NCBI GenBank assembly: GCA_964515115.1
Contig: CAZESB010000002.1
Span: 30,711-94,710 of the forward strand
Length of the DNA: 64,000 bases
Direction: 5' to 3'
Source: UBA1370 sp964515115
GTDB taxonomy: Bacteria > Patescibacteriota > Microgenomatia > UBA1400 > PJMF01
This document shows positions 26,281 through 33,734 of this stretch, piece after piece (positions within the stretch are counted from its first letter, which is position 1; every line of letters begins with the position of its first letter). The notes below the pieces were generated by a model. The model ran no database searches, was not told the origin of the DNA, and saw only the letters and a program-made list of their open reading frames with translations. The position numbers and the translations under genes were made by a program.

Positions 26281-27468
26281 TTATTTTTTCTTTTTCCAAA
26301 TAAAAGTGGTGTAAGCAAAAAAGTTCCACATCATGCCCAACAAAATACCGGTTACCACATAGACTAATCCCGTATCTATAGTGATGCCTAGAATCGGCAA
26401 AGCAAACAAATCAAACAAACCAAAAGTAAACTCGCCCAGACCGGCAACCAACAACTGAATGCCTAACGAACCCATCGAAGTGAGATTGAACTGCAAAAAC
26501 TTGCCGGGTATTTGTGCTGCCTTCAATTTTCTGTCTGCGAAAGTCCAAATATTGTTGAAAGTAAAGTTGGAGATAATCGCGGTTTCAATACTCAAAAGTG
26601 TGGCAAACAAATAGCTAGTAATCACTAAAAACTGAAAATCGGGCAAAAGCGCCCGATACAGTTGCAGTGAGGTCAGCTGAACAAGAGCGCCAACCCCGCC
26701 CACTACCAAAAATTTGAAAACTTCACTGCGTAAAAACTGTCTAATTCTCACTTTAAAAATATATAACAAAGTGTTTTTAATATATTCCGGACCAATTTTT
26801 GATTCTCCGATCGTCCTATCAACAAACATAAAAGGTACCTCCTTTACAATAAATCCATTTTGTATCGCCTGATGTAAAAAGCCTATTTGAAAGGTATAGC
26901 CGCTAAATTGTTCACTGTGAAGCTGCGGGTGCACTCGCTCATAAACTGCTTTGGTTAAAGCTCGATAACCGGTGGTCCAATCGCGAATGCTGAAGTTAGT
27001 TAAAACTGCAGCAATAGTTAGGTTGCCAAAAATGCTCAGAAATTTACGGTGCCAGCCCCAATTTTTAGGAATGCTGCCACCCGGAATATAACGAGAACCC
27101 AAAACCATATCCGCACCTTTTTCTAGTTCCGCCAAAAAAATCGGAATTTTAGTAGGATCATGGGAAAGATCAGCGTCAAATTCAAAGACTGCATCAGCTT
27201 TTAAAACACTGAAAGCTTGAGCCATGCCTTTTAAATAGGCTCCGCCCAGACCGGACTTATTTTGATTTTTTAACAGGTGAACATTTTTATTTTTCCGGGC
27301 AAAATCCTCTACCACCTCATAAGTTTTGTCCGGAGAGGTATCATCAACCACCAAAATCGACATTCGCCAGTTTTTGATCGTAGCAAAGACTGCCAAAAGT
27401 TTGGGAATGACCAACTTAATATTTTCACGCTCATTGTAAGTGGGAATGATCACTACGGCATGCTTCAT
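26281..27468 (-). CDS. Polyprenyl-phosphate mannose synthase (DPM1-like) fused to GtrA-like membrane domain
   Basis: 395 residues in two parts. Residues 1-240 are a GT2 domain: IIPTYNERENIKLVIP, VVDDTSPDKT, EFDADLSHDP (DxD) and LGSRYIPGGSIPKNWGWHR, very close to Dpm1. Residues about 250-395 form four membrane helices of the GtrA/DPMS type, with FKFLVVGGVGALVQ at the start. The enzyme moves mannose or a related sugar from GDP-mannose to polyprenyl phosphate and may help flip the product. GDP-mannose is also the substrate of gmd, the next gene upstream; the stop and start overlap. Confidence 0.9.
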   Translation of the reverse strand: MKHAVVIIPTYNERENIKLVIPKLLAVFATIKNWRMSILVVDDTSPDKTYEVVEDFARKNKNVHLLKNQNKSGLGGAYLKGMAQAFSVLKADAVFEFDADLSHDPTKIPIFLAELEKGADMVLGSRYIPGGSIPKNWGWHRKFLSIFGNLTIAAVLTNFSIRDWTTGYRALTKAVYERVHPQLHSEQFSGYTFQIGFLHQAIQNGFIVKEVPFMFVDRTIGESKIGPEYIKNTLLYIFKVRIRQFLRSEVFKFLVVGGVGALVQLTSLQLYRALLPDFQFLVITSYLFATLLSIETAIISNFTFNNIWTFADRKLKAAQIPGKFLQFNLTSMGSLGIQLLVAGLGEFTFGLFDLFALPILGITIDTGLVYVVTGILLGMMWNFFAYTTFIWKKKK

Positions 27469-28442
27469 TCAGACCTTTTGCCTTCTTTTTTGATCTCGGC
27501 TTCCACCATTAAGTTCACCAACTCTTCAAAAGTAACCGTTGGACGCCAACCGAGTTTTTCTTTGGCCTTAGTAGCATCTCCTACTAATAAATCCACCTCC
27601 GCCGGACGATCAAACTCCGGATTATGCCGGTAATAATTCTCCCAATTTTCCAGCCCCGCAGCTTGGCAAGCTAGATCTAAAAACTCGCGCACAGAGTGAG
27701 TTTCTCCGGTAGCAATGACATAATCTTCTGGTTCATCTTGCTGCAACATCAACCACATGGCTTCAACATAATCTTTGGCGTAGCCCCAGTCTCTTTTCGC
27801 TTCAAGATTACCAAGTTCTACAAATTGTTGCTTGCCTAATTTGATTCTAGCAACGGCATTAGCAATCTTTCTGGTGACAAACTCCAAACCTCGACGAGGA
27901 GATTCATGATTAAACAAAATGCCCGAAACGGCGAACATGTCAAAAGATTCTCGATAATTAACCGTGATCCAGTGGCCATAAACTTTAGCCACGCCGTAAG
28001 GTGAGCGCGGATAAAAAGGCGTGTTTTCATTTTGCGGCACTTCCCGCACCTTGCCAAACATCTCACTCGAGCTGGCTTGGTAAAATTTCGCCTGAGGACA
28101 AACCAGTTTCATGGCGTCCAAAACTCTGGTTACACCAATGGCAGTAAATTCTCCGGTTAAAACCGGCTGAGACCAGCTGGCTTTGACAAAAGACTGAGCA
28201 GCTAAATTATAAATTTCGTCCGGCTGAATCTCTTTCAAGGCATGAGTAATTGAGTGCTGATCAACCAAATCTCCTGAAACCAACTCCAAGTTTTCATTAT
28301 GAATAATGTGTTGAATCCTGGCAAAATTTTGCGTGCTGGTTCTTCTGGTCATCCCGTAAACTCGGTAACCTTTGTCCAACAAAAATTCTGCCAAATACGA
28401 TCCATCTTGTCCGGTAATGCCGGTAATAAAAGCTTTTTTCAT
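27465..28442 (-). CDS. gmd: GDP-mannose 4,6-dehydratase
   Basis: 325 residues (enterobacterial Gmd is about 370; this is the short type). FITGITGQDGSYLAEFLL is the classic Gmd opening. YGMTRRTST, the catalytic ASSSEMFGKV and YPRSPYGVAKVYGHW (Tyr-x3-Lys) follow, then NHESPRRGLEFVTRKI. It makes GDP-4-keto-6-deoxymannose. The neighbouring reductase gene points to GDP-D-rhamnose rather than GDP-fucose, because no fucose synthase (WcaG) is seen in the operon. Confidence 0.95.
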   Translation of the reverse strand: MKKAFITGITGQDGSYLAEFLLDKGYRVYGMTRRTSTQNFARIQHIIHNENLELVSGDLVDQHSITHALKEIQPDEIYNLAAQSFVKASWSQPVLTGEFTAIGVTRVLDAMKLVCPQAKFYQASSSEMFGKVREVPQNENTPFYPRSPYGVAKVYGHWITVNYRESFDMFAVSGILFNHESPRRGLEFVTRKIANAVARIKLGKQQFVELGNLEAKRDWGYAKDYVEAMWLMLQQDEPEDYVIATGETHSVREFLDLACQAAGLENWENYYRHNPEFDRPAEVDLLVGDATKAKEKLGWRPTVTFEELVNLMVEAEIKKEGKRSE

Positions 28443-28464
28443 ATTTTTAGTTTTTTTAATTACT

Positions 28465-29421
28465 TTAATTATTACTATTATTTCTCAGACTTTGAAACAC
28501 CCGAGCCAGAGTTTCGTCCAAAGAGAGGCGCGGCTGCCAACCCAGTTGCTTAATTTTACTGGGATCGGCCACCATTTCCGGAATGTCGGCCGGTCGCATT
28601 CTGCTCTGATCTTCTTCAACCACAACTTCAGTTTTAGCCAAAGCTCTGATTTTTCCCAACAGTTCTGCCATACTGATACCCTGGCCACTGCCGATGTTAT
28701 AAACTGCCAGCGGCAAACCCTTTTCCATCACCGTGATATAAGCGCGGACCATATCTTTAACATCGGTAAAATCACGCACTGAAGTGAGATTGCCCACTCT
28801 CAGCACATCTTGTTTGCCATTTTCAATATCGACAACTTGGCTAATGAAAGCTGGCACTACAAAATCAGTGGTTTGTCTCTCGCCAATATGATTGAAAGGC
28901 CTAACTCGCAAAACTTGCAGGTTGAAAGATTTACCAAAAGAATAGCCCAGCAAATCTTGCGTCACTTTGGAAACGGCGTAAGGATTAACTGGCCGCAAAG
29001 GATGTTCTTCGTTGATGGGCAGCTCATTGGGTGACTCACTAACACCATATTCTTCCGCGGAACCGACAATTAAAACTCTGGCACTAGGACAATACTGCCT
29101 GACTGCTTCAAGAACATTGATTTGCAAGGTGACGTTGTTTTGGAAAACCTCACTGGCTCTAGCAAAACTTTCACCCACGAAAGCAAAAGAGGCCAAATGA
29201 TAAAGTTGATCGGGTTGAATTTCTTTGATGAGAGCGGAGGTAGCGGCCGCATCGGTTAGATCAAGTTGGTGAAAATGGTGTTCAGGCAGAAGATGTTGTA
29301 GTTCTGCCGGCACTGGACTATAAGAGGTGGCGTGAATGTCTTCATAGCCTTCAGCCAACAAGGCTTCGAGCAAATGAGAGCCGGCAAAGCCGGTGCCGCC
29401 AGTAACTAATATTCTTGTCAT
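28465..29421 (-). CDS. rmd: GDP-4-keto-6-deoxy-D-mannose reductase
   Basis: 318 residues, extended SDR. VTGGTGFAGSHLLEAL is the cofactor motif; GSAEEYGVS and NPYAVSKVTQDLL give the Ser/Glu and Tyr-x3-Lys catalytic residues; VRPFNHIGERQ is characteristic of Rmd-type reductases. With Gmd it would yield GDP-D-rhamnose. It could instead be a second dehydratase-like epimerase, but this gene order and the RPFNHIGxxQ segment favour Rmd. It lies 9 bases from ugd and 22 from gmd. Confidence 0.85.
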   Translation of the reverse strand: MTRILVTGGTGFAGSHLLEALLAEGYEDIHATSYSPVPAELQHLLPEHHFHQLDLTDAAATSALIKEIQPDQLYHLASFAFVGESFARASEVFQNNVTLQINVLEAVRQYCPSARVLIVGSAEEYGVSESPNELPINEEHPLRPVNPYAVSKVTQDLLGYSFGKSFNLQVLRVRPFNHIGERQTTDFVVPAFISQVVDIENGKQDVLRVGNLTSVRDFTDVKDMVRAYITVMEKGLPLAVYNIGSGQGISMAELLGKIRALAKTEVVVEEDQSRMRPADIPEMVADPSKIKQLGWQPRLSLDETLARVFQSLRNNSNN

Positions 29422-29430
29422 TTTATTTTC

Positions 29431-30723
29431 CTATCTCCCTATGCCCAGATAATTAAAGCCTGCACTTGCTACTTCAGAGCGATCAAGTTGGTTGCGAGCG
29501 TCAATTACCCATTGGGTTTTACCTTCCACTCTCACCGAGGGCAAATCAAAACCAACAATCTCTGGCCACTCGATCAGGTAAAAAATAATGTCGGCGTCTG
29601 AGGCGGCGGTTGCAATAGTACGGTGAAAAGTTAAGTTTTTTTGGCCAGCAAAAAGGTTTTTGGCGGCCGATAAAGCTTTGGGGTCATAACCGGCTACAGT
29701 CGCGCCTTCTTTTAATAACCAAGGAATGACTTTGGTGCTGGGAGCTTCTCTCATGTCGTCGGTGTTTGGCTTGAAAGCCAGTCCCAGAACTGCAGCTTTT
29801 TTGCCCTTAAATCCACCTATTTCATTTTTAATTTTATCTAAAATTTTAGGAATTCTTAGCTCATTCAACTCGTTAACCTTATTGAGTAAATTCTGTTCCA
29901 GACCTACTTCTCGAGAATAAAATGACAGTTCTCTCACATCCTTGGGGAAACAGGAGCCACCATAACCAAACCCAGGATACCAATAATGACTACCGATGCG
30001 CTTGTCAAAACCGATGCCTCTGATGACATCTTCGATATCAGCACTGTTGTGCTCACATAGATCGGCGATATCATTAATAAAAGTAATCCTGGTAGCTAAA
30101 TAAGCGTTGGCAGCGTACTTGGCCATTTGTGCTGATTCAGGACTCATTCTCACCACCGGAGCCTGAAGAGGAGCGTGCAGTTCTTCCAGGCGTGCAAAAA
30201 CTTCCTCTTCAACCGCGCCCAAAACCACTCGGTCCGGGTGTAAAGTGTCAGCCACGGCGCTGCCTTCTTTGAGAAATTCAGGTACGGAGGCTAAGTAAAA
30301 TTTGGTCTTGGTCAATTTTTTAATCTCAGCTTGAACCAGATCAAGCGTACCCGGAGGCACAGTCGATTTCACTACCACAATCGCTTTTTCTTTGATAAAC
30401 GGCGCTAAAGACTCGGTAGCAGCGCTGACGTAAGACAAATCAGCTTTACCTTCCGGCGTAGACGGGGTGCCAACAGCGATAATAATCACTTCGGCATTTT
30501 CAATAGCTTTTTTATAATTAGTAGTAAAACTCAACCTGCCTGCCCCAACTTCCCGAAGCAGCAGCTCCGATAAGCCTGGTTCATAAAACGGAACCTCGCC
30601 TTTTTCCAAAGCCAAAACCTTATTTTCGTCGATATCAAGGCCAATCACTTTATTGCCAAAAGAAGAAAAAACTGCCGCCGACACCACTCCCACAAAACCG
30701 GTTCCAATAATCGCTAAGTTCAT
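29431..30723 (-). CDS. ugd: UDP-glucose 6-dehydrogenase
   Basis: 430 residues, standard length. N-terminal NAD domain IGTGFVGVVSAAVF; the active-site Cys lies in GFGYGGSCFPKDV; the C-terminal UDP-binding domain has LGLAFKPNTDDMREAPS. It oxidises UDP-glucose to UDP-glucuronate, an acidic sugar for surface polymers. It is the first gene of the eight-gene operon, with an extended -10 about 55 bases upstream of the start and an AAAGG ribosome site. Confidence 0.96.
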   Translation of the reverse strand: MNLAIIGTGFVGVVSAAVFSSFGNKVIGLDIDENKVLALEKGEVPFYEPGLSELLLREVGAGRLSFTTNYKKAIENAEVIIIAVGTPSTPEGKADLSYVSAATESLAPFIKEKAIVVVKSTVPPGTLDLVQAEIKKLTKTKFYLASVPEFLKEGSAVADTLHPDRVVLGAVEEEVFARLEELHAPLQAPVVRMSPESAQMAKYAANAYLATRITFINDIADLCEHNSADIEDVIRGIGFDKRIGSHYWYPGFGYGGSCFPKDVRELSFYSREVGLEQNLLNKVNELNELRIPKILDKIKNEIGGFKGKKAAVLGLAFKPNTDDMREAPSTKVIPWLLKEGATVAGYDPKALSAAKNLFAGQKNLTFHRTIATAASDADIIFYLIEWPEIVGFDLPSVRVEGKTQWVIDARNQLDRSEVASAGFNYLGIGR

Positions 30724-30776
30724 AATTCAGGCGCCTTTAATTCGCACTTGCTGGTACTTGAGCAGACAATAGAGTG

Positions 30777-30785
30777 AGTATAGCA
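30777..30785 (-). promoter_or_regulatory. Extended -10 of the glycan operon (ugd to the GT39-like gene)
   Basis: TG-C-TATACT on the minus strand at 30785-30777, just past the dacA stop codon. It would give a leader of about 47 bases containing AAAGG ten bases before the ugd ATG. This is the only promoter I see for the 9.5 kb unit. Confidence 0.5.
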
Positions 30786-30789
30786 TTAC

Positions 30790-31806
30790 TTAGTTGAAGT
30801 CTTCAAACTTCAGCCATTGGTAATGGCTGTAGGTCCATTCTATCAGTTTCTTGGTGTCGAGATAGCGGTCGGAACTGCCCATCACTACCACCAAAATTCT
30901 TCTACCCTCTCGCTCTACTTGAGTAATTAAAACTTCACCAGCGCCTTCAGTCGTGCCGGTTTTGATGCCCACCACTGTCGGATCTTGGGATAAAAGCAGG
31001 TGGGTGCTATATAAAAAATGTTGCCTGGTACCGGTAATATCAGTAATCAAAGTCCGAGGCTGCCTAACAATGGCTCTAATCACTTCATCTTTCATCGCTT
31101 CTCGACTTAAAAGAGCCAGATCGATAGCGGTAGAATAATGTTCAGGGTGATCAAAGCCAATGGCATTTTGGAAGTGGGTGTTGGTCAGGTTTAGCGTTTG
31201 CGCTTTAAGATTCATGTCACGAACAAAACCAGTTTCTCCTGCCGGATGATGCTTAGCAATAATCAGAGCCGCGTCGTTACCGGATTGAATTAGCAGCGCT
31301 TGAATCAAGCTGTCCATTGTCAGTTGCTCACCTTGGTGAAAAATAACCGCCGCCCCATTAACCATCGGAGGTTCGGTCACAGTTACTACCTCATCCAGCT
31401 GAAACAACTCTCTGGCAATAATAGCCGTCATCAATTTGGTGGTAGAGGCTGGTAATAGTTTTTCTGTGCCATTTTTGGCCAGTAAAATGGCGCTGGAGTC
31501 AAGGTCGATTATGGCCGCGCTGGTGGCGGTAAGGCTGGCGAGCATAGCTTCAGGACTTTCAGGAGTTTCAACGGTTATGTCGGCTTGAATCAGGGAATTG
31601 GCTGAGTCAGTAGCCTGAGGAGTACGCCATAGCGGAATCGGCATCATTTGAGTGCTGTAAACCAATTTTTCCCGCTGAAATTGCCAATCAGCCAAAGCCG
31701 GTACAGTTTGGTCCAGATTCTCCAAACTCCGATACAGTAGTATCACTAAGCCTAGAGCAATTAGACTAATAATCTGGTCAGCACGGATTCGGTTTGTTAT
31801 CAGCAC
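30790..31806 (-). CDS. dacA: D-alanyl-D-alanine carboxypeptidase, S11 family
   Basis: 338 residues from a GTG: a short start, one membrane helix (about 12-27, signal anchor), then a penicillin-binding-protein fold. The three active-site motifs are PASTTKLM (SxxK), QSGNDAA (SxN) and GIKTGTTEG (KTG). It trims the terminal D-alanine from peptidoglycan stem peptides outside the membrane. It lacks the C-terminal amphipathic anchor of E. coli PBP5. A -10 box 6 bases upstream suggests a leaderless GTG message. Its presence implies a peptidoglycan wall. Confidence 0.92.
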   Translation of the reverse strand: MLITNRIRADQIISLIALGLVILLYRSLENLDQTVPALADWQFQREKLVYSTQMMPIPLWRTPQATDSANSLIQADITVETPESPEAMLASLTATSAAIIDLDSSAILLAKNGTEKLLPASTTKLMTAIIARELFQLDEVVTVTEPPMVNGAAVIFHQGEQLTMDSLIQALLIQSGNDAALIIAKHHPAGETGFVRDMNLKAQTLNLTNTHFQNAIGFDHPEHYSTAIDLALLSREAMKDEVIRAIVRQPRTLITDITGTRQHFLYSTHLLLSQDPTVVGIKTGTTEGAGEVLITQVEREGRRILVVVMGSSDRYLDTKKLIEWTYSHYQWLKFEDFN

Positions 31807-31812
31807 TATCTT

Positions 31813-31818
31813 ATTTTA
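31813..31818 (-). promoter_or_regulatory. -10 box of dacA
   Basis: TAAAAT on the minus strand, 6 bases before the GTG at 31806. No convincing -35 box is seen. Confidence 0.35.
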
Positions 31819-31843
31819 CGCAAGTACGCGACTAAAAACTAGG

Positions 31844-33259
31844 CTAACTATCCTGAACAACTTTAATTTTCAGCTCCTTGAGCAGCGCCTCTTCTACTTC
31901 ATCAGGAGCAGCCATCACTGCCGTACGACCAGATGCAGTCATCGGGAAAGCCACTGTTTCTTTGAGGGACTTTTCTTGAGCCAAAATCATGATCAAACGC
32001 TCCAAACCCAAAGCAATGCCGCCATGTGGCGGCGTACCGACCGCGAAAGCTTCCAACATGTGACCAACGCCAGCCTGGATTTCCTCATCTGAATAACCCA
32101 TAATTTTGAAAGTGGCCGCCAAAATTTCCGGCCGGTGTGCCCTGATGCTGCCGCCGCCAATTTCATAGCCGTTGCAAACCAAATCATACTGGGTGGTGAG
32201 GATTTGACCAATATTGCTGCCATTCAAATGATCTTCTAGGAATTCCGCTTTAGGCATGCTGAAAGGATTGTGAGTAAAGGTCCAGCCGCTTTTGCCGTCC
32301 GCTACTTCAGCCGAGTCCTCGGGATTGACTGCCTTGAAAAAAGGAAAGTCAACTACCCAAGCAAAGCCCAACACTCCCTGTTCTTTTTCTTCCGGCGTGC
32401 GAAGGTCGAATTTATCGTCACCGTACTTGGCTATGGCCTCTTCGTAAGTAAGGACAGGAAATTTCTCATCACGCAATTTTCCTCCAACAGCCCGGACTGA
32501 GTTCGTCACCAATTGCTCCACTGTAGCCATAACATCTTCTCTTTCCACAAAGCTCATTTCCAAATCTATTTGCGTGTGCTCATAACCGCGGTCTGCTCTC
32601 AGATCTTCATCGCGGATGCATCGGGCAAACTGAAAGTAGCGCTCGACACCGGCAGTCATCAGCAACTGTTTGTATTGCTGTGGACTTTGGGGTAAAGCGT
32701 AAAACTTTCCGGGCTGATGACGAGACGGCACCACAAAATCTCGGGAGCCTTCTTTGGTGGATTTGGTCAGCATCGGCGTTTCTACTTCAATAAACTCGGC
32801 CCGATTCAACTCAGCTCTCATGACCTTGGTAAACTCGGAGCGCAACTCCAGGTTGCGACGCATTCTGGCGCGGCGCAAGTCAAGATAGCGGTATTTCAAC
32901 CGCACTTCTTCTTTAATTTCATAACCATCACCCTCAACAGGAATGGGTAGTTCTGCGGCTGGATTGAGAATTTCGTATGCCTTGACGTCAACTTCAACCG
33001 TACCGGTAGATAAATTCGGATTAATCATTTTTTCAGGCCGAGCCTTAACCTCTCCAGTGATTTTGACTACAGACTCAGGCGTAAGCTCGCCCAAAAGCTG
33101 ATAGCCCACACATTGCACTGTTCCGGATTTATCTCGTAAATCAATGAAGGTGAGCTTGCCGTGGTCCCGCTTAGTTTCCACCCAACCAAAAAGCGTGACA
33201 GTTTCGCCAACTTTCTCTGAAGTATCAATAATTTTGGTTCTGCCTGTTAGCAATGACAT
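31844..33259 (-). CDS. aspS: Aspartyl-tRNA synthetase lacking the GAD domain
   Basis: 471 residues from ATG 33259, chosen because GAAAGG lies just before it; an ATG 15 bases earlier has no such site. An N-terminal OB domain (VTLFGWVETKRDHGKLTFIDLRD) binds the anticodon. The class II core shows VETPMLTKSTKEGSRDF, FARCIRDEDLRADRG (motif 2) and GGIALGLERL (motif 3). Bacterial AspRS is normally about 590 residues with a GAD insertion; here AKYGDDKFDLR runs almost directly into WVVDFPFF, so that domain is absent. Expression is controlled by the T-box leader upstream. Confidence 0.95.
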   Translation of the reverse strand: MSLLTGRTKIIDTSEKVGETVTLFGWVETKRDHGKLTFIDLRDKSGTVQCVGYQLLGELTPESVVKITGEVKARPEKMINPNLSTGTVEVDVKAYEILNPAAELPIPVEGDGYEIKEEVRLKYRYLDLRRARMRRNLELRSEFTKVMRAELNRAEFIEVETPMLTKSTKEGSRDFVVPSRHQPGKFYALPQSPQQYKQLLMTAGVERYFQFARCIRDEDLRADRGYEHTQIDLEMSFVEREDVMATVEQLVTNSVRAVGGKLRDEKFPVLTYEEAIAKYGDDKFDLRTPEEKEQGVLGFAWVVDFPFFKAVNPEDSAEVADGKSGWTFTHNPFSMPKAEFLEDHLNGSNIGQILTTQYDLVCNGYEIGGGSIRAHRPEILAATFKIMGYSDEEIQAGVGHMLEAFAVGTPPHGGIALGLERLIMILAQEKSLKETVAFPMTASGRTAVMAAPDEVEEALLKELKIKVVQDS

Positions 33260-33284
33260 CTTGCCTTTCTTCATTTAAGTATAA

Positions 33285-33338
33285 ATTAAAAATAAAAAAG
33301 CCCTCTTAAAACCACCTCGATGGTTCTAAGAGGGCTTT
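33285..33338 (-). terminator. T-box terminator hairpin of aspS
   Basis: AAGCCCTCTTA pairs with TAAGAGGGCTT, with an inner ACCA/TGGT part and a short loop, followed by CTTTTTTATTTTT on the minus strand. It is the off-state structure of the aspS leader; the 5' arm overlaps sequence needed for the antiterminator. Confidence 0.85.
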
Positions 33339-33480
33339 CGAGTAAAAGCGGTGCCACCTCTCAACACAGCCAAAGCTGTCTTCATTCCTGCTGTTACGGG
33401 CTTACCCGGCTCAGTTGCGACCCTGAGCAGCTTGCCAAATGGCTGTTTGGCGTCACCCAAACCAAAAGCTTTTTTGTGAT
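33285..33480 (-). promoter_or_regulatory. Compact T-box riboswitch of aspS
   Basis: On the minus strand the leader contains AGAGGTGGCACCGC (33361-33348), the conserved T-box sequence. Its UGGC bulge is complementary to the GCCA end of a tRNA with discriminator G, as in tRNA-Asp. Downstream is a strong hairpin with a U-tract (33338-33285). A GAC (Asp) triplet at 33454-33452 sits in the loop of a GTTTGG/CCAAAC hairpin near the 5' end and is the likely specifier. Uncharged tRNA-Asp should favour antitermination and raise aspS expression. Only about 120 bases separate the 5' end from the T-box, far shorter than classic leaders. Confidence 0.85.
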
Positions 33481-33486
33481 AATTTT

Positions 33487-33515
33487 ATTTTAACTAATCT
33501 TAGCCTGGTTGACAA
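33487..33515 (-). promoter_or_regulatory. Promoter of aspS
   Basis: TTGTCA (33515-33510), 17 bases, TAAAAT (33492-33487) on the minus strand. It places the transcript start near 33480, at the base of the T-box leader. The -35 overlaps the -35 of the divergent promoter. Confidence 0.75.
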
Positions 33516-33536
33516 TCAGCTGAATCTTGATACAAT
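33509..33536 (+). promoter_or_regulatory. Promoter of the attenuator leader and the 33735 gene
   Basis: TTGACA (33509-33514), 16 bases, TACAAT (33531-33536) preceded by TG-A, so both a consensus -35 and an extended -10. The start should be near 33543. It shares bases 33510-33514 with the aspS -35, so polymerases at the two sites would exclude each other. Confidence 0.7.
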
Positions 33537-33544
33537 TCGATTGT

Positions 33545-33574
33545 ATGATTTTTGGTCCTGCCGACGGCGGCTGA
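33545..33574 (+). CDS. Possible leaderless 9-residue leader peptide
   Basis: ATG at 33545, 8 bases after the -10 box, opens a nine-codon frame (MIFGPADGG) ending in TGA at 33572-33574. The spacing matches that of the leaderless genes elsewhere in the window. It may be a sensing peptide or chance; no conservation can be tested here. Confidence 0.3.
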   Translation: MIFGPADGG

Positions 33575-33606
33575 AAACAATAAGTCAAAGTAAAATTTAA
33601 GCAAAA

Positions 33607-33660
33607 ATGTACAAACCAAGACATTTCTCTCATGTTATTTTTATGCTTAGTATTAAGTAA
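33607..33660 (+). CDS. Possible 17-residue leader peptide
   Basis: ATG at 33607 lies inside arm a of the pseudoknot and TAA at 33658-33660 ends directly before arm b. The peptide is MYKPRHFSHVIFMLSIK. It has no clear ribosome site, so translation is uncertain. Its exact fit between the two arms is the main argument for it. Confidence 0.3.
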   Translation: MYKPRHFSHVIFMLSIK

Positions 33661-33680
33661 CTGAGGGGTGTACATTTGTG

Positions 33681-33707
33681 AAAAAAGCCCCTCAGGAGGG
33701 CTTTTTT
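33681..33707 (+). terminator. Intrinsic terminator in the leader of the 33735 gene
   Basis: AAAAAAGCCC pairs with GGGCTTTTTT around a 7-base loop, with seven T at the end. The A-rich 5' arm and the T-run make a classic terminator, 27 bases before the gene it precedes. It may also stop transcripts arriving on the other strand. Confidence 0.75.
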
Positions 33708-33734
33708 TAGTGCCAGCTAGTATTAAAGATAAAA

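Larger units (their letters stand above)
33605..33707 (+). promoter_or_regulatory. Candidate pseudoknot attenuator with terminator
   Basis: Two perfect complementary pairs interleave: AAATGTACA (33605-33613) with TGTACATTT (33669-33677), and CTGAGGGG (33661-33668) with CCCCTCAG (33688-33695). The a-b-a'-b' order is that of an H-type pseudoknot, with b and a' directly adjacent. The last arm is also the 5' half of the terminator, so pseudoknot and terminator exclude each other. A 17-codon frame lies exactly between arms a and b, so ribosomes on it would block folding. This architecture suggests control of the downstream gene by premature termination. Confidence 0.55.
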
